From assembly GCA_016934955.1 (NCBI GenBank), contig JAFGRY010000017.1, positions 97,108 to 161,107 on the forward strand: a stretch of DNA of 64,000 bases, written 5' to 3'. The notes beneath the pieces were generated by a model. That model ran no database searches. It was not told the origin of the DNA and worked only from the letters and a program-made list of their open reading frames with translations. Made by a program: the position numbers and the translations under genes. This stretch comes from a bacterium. Its GTDB lineage: Bacteria; Zhuqueibacterota; QNDG01; JAGLOF01. Below are positions 53,343 to 61,597 of this stretch, piece by piece. Numbering within the stretch: position 1 is the stretch's first letter; each line of letters starts with the position of its first letter.

Positions 53343-55058
53343 CTATTTCTGGAGCGTAAAGTACTGCAGTTCGCCCAGCTCTCCGGCAAGCACCTCATTT
53401 TTCCCGCTCTTTTCCTGCTCAAGGTCAAGAGCGATATCCAGCGCTTCTCTGAGATAGTCCCGATAGATGCGGCTTCTGATTTCCGGAGGGAGCGCGCAAT
53501 ATTCTTCATCGCATTCCCTGAGGGCATCCTCCAGGGAAAATTCGGTAATATCTTCCGTGTGTTTTTTATGACACCAGTAGCCGCTGTTGAGATCAAACGT
53601 GTAGAGCTTCAGGAACAGGTGGCCGTGATGGCCGATGAAATCAACCGCATCGATCAGATAATCGGCTTCAGCGTCATCCATGGTATAATGAAACCCGATT
53701 CTGCACCAGCCGGGTTTGATGCCGCAATAGCCGTCAACCACCATTTTCTTATATCTCAGCGATGTGTTCTGGTCAATGCCCATGAGATAATGGCCGTATG
53801 GTCCGGCACAGGAACAGCCCGCACGGGACTGGATGCCGAACAGGTCATTCAACAACACCGTTACGAATTTCGGATGCAGGTATTTACCGTCGGGTTCCTT
53901 CGCATTGAATGACATGACGGCGATGTGCTCATCGGGATTTTCCAGGCCGAGGATCGACAGGTTCGGGTTTTTTCCCCATCTCTTCACGGCCCGGCTGTAG
54001 AGTTCCTCCTCCCGTCTGGCAATGGTGTCAACCCCGATGCTCTCTTTCACCTCAAAGACAAGCGCTGATTTCATGATCTGAAGCACTCCCGGTGTGCCGG
54101 CTTTTTCCCGCTCTTCAATATCCTTGAGAAATTCATGGTCTGTTGAGCTGACGTAGTCCACCGTACCGCCGCCGCTCACCGAGGGAGCGAGATTCTGGTT
54201 GTAGACCTTTTTATTGAAAATCAGCACACCGGCTGATCCGGGCCCGCCGATAAATTTATGCGGGGAGATAAATATCGCGTCCAGAGAAGGATCTCCCCCT
54301 TCGGGACCGGGGTCCGGGTTCATGTCGATAGTGACGTAGGGTGCGCTGGCCGCATAGTCGAAACAGGCCAGGGCGTTGTATTTGTGGAGCAGCCTGGCGA
54401 TGGTATGAACGGGAGAGATGATGCCGGTGACATTTGAGGCCGCGGAAAAGGATCCAATCCGCATCCGGTTCTCATAGGCGGGATCCTGCAGCAGTTCTTC
54501 CAGATGTTTCAGATCGATCCTGCCTTTTTTGTCGATGCGCACCTGAATGACGGTTGCCAGTCCTTCCCGCCAGGTGACCTCATTGGAATGGTGCTCGTAG
54601 GGGCCGACAAACACCACCGGCTGCCGTTCTCTGATGAAGGCCTCGAAATTTTTCTCATTGCTGATGTCCGGTGAATTGTTCAGCATTTGCAGCAGCATGT
54701 GGCGGGTTGCCGGCGGGAGCGCGATTCCCACAATCTGCTGAAATTTATCTATGGCCGCGGTCGAGCCGGTACCTATGGCAATAATACAGCCGTCAGGCCC
54801 TGCGTTTACCGCATGTTTCATTGCCGTTTCGGCCGCACGCAGCAGCCGCGTCATGCTGCGGCCGGTGATATCGTCTTCTGTGTGGGTGTTGGCGTAATGG
54901 CGCTGCAGCCGGGCGATATATTTTTCGATGAATTTCAGACAGCGGCCCGAGGCGGTGTAATCACAGTAGACCATCATGCGTTTCCCGAAAGGCGTTTCAA
55001 ACGTGGAATCGATGCCGACGATCTGATTGCGAAGGTATGTGAAGTCTAATGATTTCAT
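53343..55058 (-). CDS. Class V aminotransferase / cysteine-desulfurase-like PLP enzyme
   Basis: 571 residues. The PLP Lys is in IFISPHKFIGGPGSAGVLIF, preceded by LACFDYAASAPYVTIDMNP where the Asp contacts PLP. Substrate-binding residues are in YCDYTASGRCL and HYANTHTEDDITGR near the N-terminus. A Cys pair (RAGCSCAGPYGHYL) lies where cysteine desulfurases carry the persulfide Cys, although the surrounding sequence differs. The protein is about 150 residues longer than standard family members at the C-terminus (KKHTEDITEFSLEDAL...). Cytoplasmic. Function could be desulfuration or amino-acid lyase. The gene is not next to Fe-S assembly genes. Confidence 0.93.
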   Translation of the reverse strand: MKSLDFTYLRNQIVGIDSTFETPFGKRMMVYCDYTASGRCLKFIEKYIARLQRHYANTHTEDDITGRSMTRLLRAAETAMKHAVNAGPDGCIIAIGTGSTAAIDKFQQIVGIALPPATRHMLLQMLNNSPDISNEKNFEAFIRERQPVVFVGPYEHHSNEVTWREGLATVIQVRIDKKGRIDLKHLEELLQDPAYENRMRIGSFSAASNVTGIISPVHTIARLLHKYNALACFDYAASAPYVTIDMNPDPGPEGGDPSLDAIFISPHKFIGGPGSAGVLIFNKKVYNQNLAPSVSGGGTVDYVSSTDHEFLKDIEEREKAGTPGVLQIMKSALVFEVKESIGVDTIARREEELYSRAVKRWGKNPNLSILGLENPDEHIAVMSFNAKEPDGKYLHPKFVTVLLNDLFGIQSRAGCSCAGPYGHYLMGIDQNTSLRYKKMVVDGYCGIKPGWCRIGFHYTMDDAEADYLIDAVDFIGHHGHLFLKLYTFDLNSGYWCHKKHTEDITEFSLEDALRECDEEYCALPPEIRSRIYRDYLREALDIALDLEQEKSGKNEVLAGELGELQYFTLQK

Positions 55059-55216
55059 TCGGTTGGTCCCTTATATCAACCCTAATTCCATGCCCAAAAT
55101 GATACGGAATTAGCGGGTAATATGCAAGGGAAAAGGGGGCAGGTCCGAATGAGATGATTTTAACGGACCGAACGGTGGACCATTTTCGAATGAATCCGTA
55201 GGTCCGGGTAACCCGG

Positions 55217-55242
55217 CGGTATCGGACGATCCGATTGTACCG
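55217..55242. other. Imperfect hairpin in a 296-base intergenic gap
   Basis: CGGTA-TCGGA and TCCGA-TACCG pair around CGA with a three-base bulge (TTG). It sits between the membrane-protein gene (55355) and the aminotransferase gene, both minus strand. No T-run. It may be an attenuator, an operator or chance. Confidence 0.3.
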
Positions 55243-55354
55243 GAGCATTCGACGGTATACTGTCGCACATGTTCGTACGCGGGATCTGTACCAATGATAT
55301 ACTGCCTGTATGGATCAGACGGTTCGAGGTGCTGCATTGCGTGACTATGACAGT

Positions 55355-55759
55355 TTATCTGCTCTGTTTCCGGAACCAGAGGCCGGCGGCGATCTGGTAT
55401 GCGCTCCAGAAAGAGACGGTGAAGAGCAGCGCGAATCGAAAGAAATCGTCGAGCCCGTTTTTGACCATACTGAAAATCAGCGGCGGTGAGAGAATGAAGG
55501 CAAACAAAACGACGACCGTCAGCCCCGCGACATGGGGGTATCTTTTCCGGATAATCGGTTTGTATTCCGGGCTGTTTCGGAATCGTACCATTTCAAAATA
55601 CCAGATGATGTACCCCCAGATCAGGCCACAAAACGTTATCATACGTTTCGCTTCCCATTCGAGGCGAACGTTCCAGAGCAGCACGGCCAGGAGAAGCAGC
55701 CATCCGGTGACAAGAATCGGGATCATATTTTTTTTAATGAACACCATCGCACGATTCAT
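55355..55759 (-). CDS. Small membrane protein, unknown
   Basis: 134 residues with four hydrophobic segments (MIPILVTGWLLLLAVLLW, FCGLIWGYIIWYF, VAGLTVVVLFAFILSPP, FALLFTVSFWSAYQIAAGLWF). The N-terminus MNRAMVFIKKN is basic, giving a cytoplasmic N-terminus. No family recognised. It is in the same direction as the beta-barrel protein gene upstream, from which it is separated by a hairpin. Confidence 0.65.
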   Translation of the reverse strand: MNRAMVFIKKNMIPILVTGWLLLLAVLLWNVRLEWEAKRMITFCGLIWGYIIWYFEMVRFRNSPEYKPIIRKRYPHVAGLTVVVLFAFILSPPLIFSMVKNGLDDFFRFALLFTVSFWSAYQIAAGLWFRKQSR

Positions 55760-55817
55760 GGGACATGTTCCTCCGGGTCGTTTACTGTGCTTCCCGTGAC
55801 AGGGAGTTTCGGAATAA

Positions 55818-55855
55818 GGGCCCCTCTGACAGTACGTATACGGTCTGAGGGGCCC
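55818..55855 (-). terminator. Hairpin between two minus-strand genes
   Basis: GGGCCCCTC and GAGGGGCCC form a perfect 9-bp stem 26 bases past the stop of the beta-barrel gene. On the minus strand it is followed by TTATT, a weak T-run, so it is a probable terminator. Confidence 0.6.
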
Positions 55856-55880
55856 GAAGTTTTCAGATATGCGAATTTTT

Positions 55881-56489
55881 TTAGAGATACCAGCGGATGA
55901 AGAGCAGGCCTTTGAATTTCATGATAGAGGTTTTTGTCTCGTCGTTATGATTTTCACCTTCCCAGTTACCGACATTGACATAATTGAACTGCAGTTCGCC
56001 TCCGAAGCTGAGGTGCTTGCAGGCGAAGCCTTCGGCACCGATGACGGGGCTGATCCACATATCGGTTTTGTCATGTGAATAGGATGTTCCGTCCTCATAT
56101 TTTTCGGTCCACTTGTACATGAGGAATCTGCCGCCCATGTAGATATTGCAGCTTCCGTACCATTTGGTGTAGAGAAGACCGGCGCCGAAACCCAGGACGG
56201 AGTAGGTCATAATTTCGCCGCTGTCATCCATTTTTATCATGTAATACGCGAGTTCGGGTTCGATGCGGATCATGCTGTTGAGTTGAATCGGGAGATAGAA
56301 CGTCGGGAAATCGAGCAGACTGTAGGGTCCTCCCACGGACGACATTTCGAGCATTGGCTCTTTGCCGAAGCTGATGCCGAACCCCATCTTCATACCGTCG
56401 GCATGCGTGAGCGCCTTCTCGTCCCCCTGCGCGTAGACCAGACCGGCGGCCAGCAGCAGCACCGTGAGGATAATTGCACATTTCTTCAT
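55881..56489 (-). CDS. Outer-membrane beta-barrel-like protein
   Basis: About 202 residues from the ATG at 56489 (AGGAGGTAGTATT upstream); the listed 56537 start lies outside the coding region. Signal peptide: CAIILTVLLLAAGLVYAQ. The mature protein has alternating polar and hydrophobic strands with aromatic ends (GKEPMLEMSSVGGPYSLLDFPTFYLPIQLNSMIRIEPELAYYM, FKGLLFIRWYL at the C-terminus). This fits an eight- to ten-stranded outer-membrane barrel. The C-terminal residue is Leu instead of the usual Phe. A structural or porin-like role is likely. It lies directly downstream of the LytTR gene. Confidence 0.8.
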   Translation of the reverse strand: MKKCAIILTVLLLAAGLVYAQGDEKALTHADGMKMGFGISFGKEPMLEMSSVGGPYSLLDFPTFYLPIQLNSMIRIEPELAYYMIKMDDSGEIMTYSVLGFGAGLLYTKWYGSCNIYMGGRFLMYKWTEKYEDGTSYSHDKTDMWISPVIGAEGFACKHLSFGGELQFNYVNVGNWEGENHNDETKTSIMKFKGLLFIRWYL

Positions 56490-56728
56490 AATACTACCTC
56501 CTGTTAATGGGTGAGCGTGCACCAATTGCCTGACCAATTTTGAGGAACCACCTCCTTTTCAGGTTAATTTCAGGTATGGATATGTCGGGATCGGAATAAT
56601 AATAGCGGGGTCGTATGCATCAAACGTACATATTCCCTGGATAACATGCAAGAATAAAATGTATGTTTGACTGCCATGCCGGAAAGCGGATACAGTGTGG
56701 AGCGATGACGCGCGCGTATTCGTGTCTG

Positions 56729-57481
56729 TCAGCCGAGCAGTTCTCTGAGCGTTTTCGCGCCGCTTCTGCTGCTGACAATTTCATTGCCATCCGTGAGAAC
56801 GCATTTCAACCTGCCGTTTGACCAGGGGCGGAGTTCCTTTACCGCCTCCAGGTTGATGGCGTGGGAGCGGTGAATCCGAATGAATGTCTCGGGGTCGAGT
56901 TTTTTCATGAATGTTGCCATCGACTGGCTTATCAGGTAGGCACCGGCATCGGTGTGGATGTTGATATAATCTTCCACTGCTTCCACCCAGTGTATTTCAG
57001 CGGTATTGAGGATAATTATTCTGCCTGATTCCTTTACCAGCATGCGCGTGAGGTATTTCCGTTCCGGATTGATGCTGGCGAGAAGTCGTTCAATCGCCTG
57101 GTCTCTGTCCTCTGCGCGGTGAGACAGTGAATGCCGGGCTCTCTCGAGAGCGGTATTGAATCGTTCCCTGTCATACGGCTTCAACAGATAGTCAACGGCA
57201 TTCACTTCGAACGCCTTGATTGCGTACTGATCGTACGCCGTGGAAAAAATAATATGAGGGTGGCTGTCCAGCATGGTGAGCATTTCGAACCCGTTGATTT
57301 CAGGCATACTGACATCCAGGAACAGGAGATGCGGATGCAAGCGGCCGATTGCTTCCAGCGCCTCGTGCGCGTCACAGCACTCGGCGGCGATAACGATGTC
57401 CGGATGATCCTGCAGGTATTCCCTGATCAATGTTCTCCCCAGGGGTTCATCATCGATGATAATCGCTCGTATAACATTCAT
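56729..57481 (-). CDS. LytTR-family response regulator
   Basis: 250 residues. Receiver: acidic pair in IIIDDEPLG, phosphoacceptor Asp in PHLLFLDVSMPEINGFEM, Thr/Ser in IIFSTAYDQYAIKAFE and Lys in YLLKPYDRE, all conserved. LytTR DNA-binding domain in the C-terminal ~100 residues: RIIILNTAEIHWVEAVEDYINIHTDAG, then ETFIRIHRSHAINLEAVKELRPW, NGRLKCVLTDGNEI. Its start overlaps the histidine kinase stop by four bases, so the pair is coupled and cotranscribed. The next gene downstream is the beta-barrel protein, a possible target. Confidence 0.96.
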   Translation of the reverse strand: MNVIRAIIIDDEPLGRTLIREYLQDHPDIVIAAECCDAHEALEAIGRLHPHLLFLDVSMPEINGFEMLTMLDSHPHIIFSTAYDQYAIKAFEVNAVDYLLKPYDRERFNTALERARHSLSHRAEDRDQAIERLLASINPERKYLTRMLVKESGRIIILNTAEIHWVEAVEDYINIHTDAGAYLISQSMATFMKKLDPETFIRIHRSHAINLEAVKELRPWSNGRLKCVLTDGNEIVSSRSGAKTLRELLG

Positions 57482-58527
57482 ACAAGCCCCTGCGGAATGG
57501 CAATTGAAACAGTAAACATGTCTGATCCTGATGCTACCGAGAATGTGCCGCTGCCCTGGTAAAGCAGGAGCAGCCGCTGTCTGATGTTTTCCAGGCCGGT
57601 TCCGGTGCTCTCCTGCTTCGGGCTTCCCGACGCCACCGAGTTTGAAACGGTTATGGCAAGCCGCTCATCCTGTCTGCCGATCATGATCCTGATCCACCCC
57701 TTGCCCCGTTTGGCGGCGATGCCGTGTCGAACCGAGTTTTCAAGCAGGGGCTGCAGGATCATTGCAGGCACTTTCCAGGTCTCGAGGCCGGGCTCAATGG
57801 TCTCCTCGATGCTGATTCTGTCACTGAAACGGACTTTTTCGATCTCCAGATACTGGTGCATGAGATCGATTTCTTCCTTGAGGGGAATGAGCGGTTTACC
57901 CCTTGTCTCGAGTGAAAACCGCAGCAGATCTGATAATTTCCCCATCATTTTCCGGGCCAGGTCAGGCTTTTCTTTGATAAGCGCGTTGACCGAGTTCAGG
58001 GCGTTAAAAAGAAAGTGCGGGTGGATCTGCATTTTCAGTGCCTTCAATTCAGCGTCCCGGACAAGGATCATCTGCTCCTTTTCCCTCAGCTCTTTTTCCC
58101 GAAACTGGTGGTAATAGATAATGGTGTAAAACACGCCTGTGCTGAGAAGATAGATCAGCACTCCCAGCATGAATTGCCAGATGATAATGTCTTTGATCGG
58201 AACAATGGTGAAGATGACATCACCTTCCTGCAGGTACCAGCTTCCGTATACGATCAGGATCCACAATGCGGAGAACAGATTTGCCAGTATGAAATGCAGA
58301 AAAAGCTGGGGGACGAATCGAACCCTGCCGAATGCGATGTGCCGGCATATATACCAGATACCGATGCTCAGCAGGGCGTATGTATAGTTGTTTGAGCAGG
58401 ATGAGATCAGTGCCGTGACCCATTCCTGGCCTGTCTGGATCTTGAACAGTACCATATAGTACAGCACCCAGAAGGTCCAGATGATCAACCCATTAAAAAG
58501 GATTTTTCTGCTCGAAAGCGAAGGCAT
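57478..58527 (-). CDS. LytS/YehU-type membrane histidine kinase
   Basis: About 349 residues from the ATG at 58527 (AAAGGGATC upstream). Four transmembrane helices occupy the first ~170 residues (FNGLIIWTFWVLYYMVLF, YTYALLSIGIWYICRHIAF, LFLHFILANLFSALWILIVYG, MLGVLIYLLSTGVFYTIIYY), with no large sensor loop. A coiled coil leads to the HisKA-7TM-type phosphorylation site IHPHFLFNALNSVNALI. The HATPase part ends SVRHGIAAKRGKGWIRI and GTGLENIRQRLLLLY. It should phosphorylate the LytTR regulator encoded by the overlapping next gene. Signal unknown; the small membrane sensor suggests a hydrophobic or membrane-state signal. Confidence 0.95.
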   Translation of the reverse strand: MPSLSSRKILFNGLIIWTFWVLYYMVLFKIQTGQEWVTALISSCSNNYTYALLSIGIWYICRHIAFGRVRFVPQLFLHFILANLFSALWILIVYGSWYLQEGDVIFTIVPIKDIIIWQFMLGVLIYLLSTGVFYTIIYYHQFREKELREKEQMILVRDAELKALKMQIHPHFLFNALNSVNALIKEKPDLARKMMGKLSDLLRFSLETRGKPLIPLKEEIDLMHQYLEIEKVRFSDRISIEETIEPGLETWKVPAMILQPLLENSVRHGIAAKRGKGWIRIMIGRQDERLAITVSNSVASGSPKQESTGTGLENIRQRLLLLYQGSGTFSVASGSDMFTVSIAIPQGLV

Positions 58528-58608
58528 GATGATCCCTTTGTTGTTTCGCCGGTCACTGTCGCCGGAGCGATGCGCTCCTCGCACCAACGGGGCTTCCCTG
58601 TCAATATA

Positions 58609-59388
58609 TTATTCACTATCGATAATAGCAAGATGATTGTTCCGTTGGGATATAAGACGACTGCGATTCCAGACCCATGAAAAACGAATCGCATTTTTTT
58701 TGCACACTGCAAGGCAGGCGCCGCACATTATACATTCTGCATTGGTGACAAGACCCTGGTTATCCCTGACATAGCCGGTTATCGGTATTCTCACCGGACA
58801 TGCCTGTTCACAGTTGCCGCACAGTGTGCATCGTTCCGGATCGACCAGTGGTATCAGACGGGCAAAGTGAGCTCCCGCGGAGCAGAGGGCTCCCATGAAG
58901 CAGAGGTTCCTGCAGATCCAGCGTCGTTCCAGCAGAAGACCGAACAGTATAGCCGAGGCGATGTCGATCGTCCACACCCAGGCGTAGTGAACAGTGAACT
59001 CGGGCTTGAGGAACCCGGGCGAATAACTGAAATTGTGAGTCAGACCCTGGCTTTTGTTGACGGCATAGAATGTCAATGCCGATGCAAAAAAGGGTATGAG
59101 AATGAGCAGTCTGACCCATCTGTTCGGTTTGTTCCAGGCGACGGTTCTGAGAGAATAGCGGCCCGCCAGGTCCATTGTCGTACCCATGAAACAGAACCAG
59201 CCGCAGCCGATTCTGCCGAATAGCGGCGAGATAAGAATAAAAAAACCCCAGATGAGGACGACTGCCGTGATGACTCCCCAATAGATCGAATGCCAGATAA
59301 AACCAATGGCAAAAAACTGGAAAAATACCGGAGTGATCAGCAGGAAGATGATCCTGGATATTCCGTTCGCGGTTGCCGGTGTTTTCAT
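58609..59388 (-). CDS. NapH-like membrane polyferredoxin
   Basis: 259 residues with four to five transmembrane helices. IGCGWFCFMGTTMDLAGRY is the cysteine motif of NapH/CcoG-type proteins in a membrane loop. Near the C-terminus, CTLCGNCEQACPVRIP and CIMCGACLAVCKKNAI each bind a [4Fe-4S] cluster. The protein could pass electrons between quinol and soluble partners or maintain a redox enzyme. No nitrate reductase or cytochrome oxidase genes are nearby. It lies 81 bases upstream of the kinase gene on the same strand. Confidence 0.93.
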   Translation of the reverse strand: MKTPATANGISRIIFLLITPVFFQFFAIGFIWHSIYWGVITAVVLIWGFFILISPLFGRIGCGWFCFMGTTMDLAGRYSLRTVAWNKPNRWVRLLILIPFFASALTFYAVNKSQGLTHNFSYSPGFLKPEFTVHYAWVWTIDIASAILFGLLLERRWICRNLCFMGALCSAGAHFARLIPLVDPERCTLCGNCEQACPVRIPITGYVRDNQGLVTNAECIMCGACLAVCKKNAIRFSWVWNRSRLISQRNNHLAIIDSE

Positions 59389-59415
59389 ACATGTCCTTTT
59401 ATATATAGATGGATG

Positions 59416-60705
59416 TCAGTGCTGTCCGGCCCGGGAGCCGTCCTGCCTGTATTGAGTCCGGTCACATCTCCAGCCGTCCTTCCAGACGGCGAGAATGTCG
59501 CGGGTCTTTTTTATATCCTCCGTGGGGTCGCCATTAACCATGACCAGGTCGGCTGCCGCACCCGGAATGATAAGGCCGCGGTTTTTGATGCCGAAGATTC
59601 GTGCCGGAACCGATGTCGCGGCTTTCAGCGCTTCAACAGGAGACAATCCCGCCTCGACCAGCAGCAGCAGCTCCTCATGCAGGCTGGGGCCGTAGGATGT
59701 GCCGGGATTGGGCGCGTCGGTCCCTGCGAGAATCGGCACACCGTTGTCCCGCAGCTGCCGCAGTGCGTATTCGGCGTCGGCATATGCGCGGATCCCGGCG
59801 GTACACGGAAACGAGCGTTCCAGCATCATGACATCCACCGGTGTCATATAGGGCCCGAGATCCGGATCCCGGATCAGACGCTGGATGTTCCCCGCCCCGC
59901 AGAGGCTCTGGAGCACACTCAGCGTGGGGATAACAAAAACGGAATGTCTGGCGGCAATCCGGCCGAAATCGGGATGAACGCCGCCGTTTGCATAGAGATG
60001 CGCCAGCCCGTCAGCCCCGGCTTCGATGACGGTAATCGCATCATCCAGGTCCAGTATGTGCACAACCGCCAGCTTGTTCCGGGTGTGGGCCGCGGAGATC
60101 AGCGCCGCAATGGTTTCCTTGTCCAGTGAGTTGAAAGCATGGTTCCGGTCTCCGTCTTCACAGATTATTTTTATGAAATCGGATCCTTCGGCGATGCGGG
60201 CGTCCACAAACGCCAGGGCCTGATCAGGGGCCGAGAGCGTGGGAATCTCGATCCCGAACTGCGTACCGTGCCCCCGCGGCGCGGTGGCGAGAATTCCGGG
60301 AGAGATCAGGTCCGCCAGGTGATGGACCCCCGGTTGAGCGATATGCGCTTTGATATCCTTCATCAGCCGGGGATCCATGAACATGTCGATCACCTGGGTT
60401 ATGCCGTAGACCAGGGATTGCTCCAGCTGATACTCGGAGAAAATATGCACGTGAGCGTCAATCAGGCCGGGGATAACGGTTTTGCCTTTGCCGCTGATAA
60501 CGGGGATCGAATCCGGCAGTATCGCTCCGGCACCGACGGATGCAATTATCCCCTGATCTACATGCAGCGCTCCATACCGGATTGTATCGCCGTCGAATAT
60601 GCGGCATTCCGTAATCACGAATGAATTACCCGGCTGGGCCGATATGATGCCTGCACTGTTCAGGAACGTCCAGATCATCAGGAAGCAGGTGTTTTTGGGG
60701 CTCAT
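59416..60705 (-). CDS. Exported amidohydrolase (imidazolonepropionase/prolidase-type)
   Basis: 429 residues with a signal-like N-terminus (TCFLMIWTFLNSAGIISAQ). Metal-binding motifs: VIPGLIDAHVHIFSEYQ, HLADLISPG, KLAVVHILDLDDAI, GADGLAHLYANGG and ILAGTDAPNPGTSYGPSLHEE. Together they give the subtype III amidohydrolase (like Xaa-Pro dipeptidase-type or pseudoprolidase) with one or two metals. It probably hydrolyses an amide or cyclic compound in the periplasm. It follows the 60746 gene after 40 bases in the same direction. Confidence 0.93.
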   Translation of the reverse strand: MSPKNTCFLMIWTFLNSAGIISAQPGNSFVITECRIFDGDTIRYGALHVDQGIIASVGAGAILPDSIPVISGKGKTVIPGLIDAHVHIFSEYQLEQSLVYGITQVIDMFMDPRLMKDIKAHIAQPGVHHLADLISPGILATAPRGHGTQFGIEIPTLSAPDQALAFVDARIAEGSDFIKIICEDGDRNHAFNSLDKETIAALISAAHTRNKLAVVHILDLDDAITVIEAGADGLAHLYANGGVHPDFGRIAARHSVFVIPTLSVLQSLCGAGNIQRLIRDPDLGPYMTPVDVMMLERSFPCTAGIRAYADAEYALRQLRDNGVPILAGTDAPNPGTSYGPSLHEELLLLVEAGLSPVEALKAATSVPARIFGIKNRGLIIPGAAADLVMVNGDPTEDIKKTRDILAVWKDGWRCDRTQYRQDGSRAGQH

Positions 60706-60745
60706 GGCAGTCCTCCCAGAGATTCGTTTTCCGCCGGGTACGCCG

Positions 60746-61525
60746 TCACTGTGCGTCGTCTTTTTGTTCGTCCAGCTGTGATTTCAGCTCCATGGCCCAG
60801 CCATGCTGCGGTTTCAATGCCAGACAGTTGTTCAGCTCTGTTTCGGCTTCGGTCACATTGTGCAATTCCATGTGAATCAGACCCAGATATACGTAGGTGT
60901 CCGCCAGCCCCCAGTCCGGTTCGAGATTCGATTCAGGAGTGTATGTCTGAAAACAGGTTACCGCGGAATGAAGATGCTGCAGCGCCTTCTCCTTGCCGCC
61001 GCCGAACATTCTGGGAGTATAATAGGCATTTATCCCGGAGAGAAAGGCAACCCGCGGATTGTCAGGAGACAGTGAAACCGCTCTGCTCGCATGTGTTCCC
61101 GCTTTAATGCCGAGTGTCATGCCGAGAATGGGTTTGATCGCGATTTTATTGCCATACAGGGAACTGAGCAGTATGTGTGCTTCCGCGGATGCATCGTTCA
61201 GCGCCAGGGCGGCTTCAAGATGGTCGATACCGTCATCAATATAGCGCCTGGCGTGCTCAAAGTCCTCTTGAGCGAAGTAAAAGGTGACAATACGGTAGTC
61301 GGCATAGGCGATGTAGTAGCGCACCAGCGGTTCCTGCTGGCCCAGTCCGAGCAGCCGTTCGAAGCAGCCGCGGGCATTGATCATGGCCTGGACATCCCAG
61401 GTATCAACGGCGGATTCAATAGAGGCGACTCCGGCGATAATACTGCTGTCCACGGCAGCCGGTTCCTGAGCACTGCCGGTCGAGACGCAGAGCAGTACTG
61501 CTGCAAGAATGATACTTTGTTTCAT
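60746..61525 (-). CDS. Periplasmic helical-repeat (TPR-like) protein
   Basis: 259 residues from the ATG at 61525 (AAGGAG upstream; a TTG six bases earlier is the listed start). Signal peptide: KQSIILAAVLLCVSTGSAQ. Repeats of helix pairs follow: YIDDGIDHLEAALALNDASAEAHILLSSLYGNKI, LLHSAVTCFQTY-like and YVYLGLIHMELHNVTEAETELNNCLALK, which are TPR-like. It is a probable scaffold for the TonB receptor or the amidohydrolase encoded on either side. Confidence 0.8.
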   Translation of the reverse strand: MKQSIILAAVLLCVSTGSAQEPAAVDSSIIAGVASIESAVDTWDVQAMINARGCFERLLGLGQQEPLVRYYIAYADYRIVTFYFAQEDFEHARRYIDDGIDHLEAALALNDASAEAHILLSSLYGNKIAIKPILGMTLGIKAGTHASRAVSLSPDNPRVAFLSGINAYYTPRMFGGGKEKALQHLHSAVTCFQTYTPESNLEPDWGLADTYVYLGLIHMELHNVTEAETELNNCLALKPQHGWAMELKSQLDEQKDDAQ

Positions 61526-61597
61526 GGTCAATCTCCTTCTGTTTTATTCACGGGGCGGTGCGGCGGTCACGGGATTGATCTACAGTGTTACCGATCA

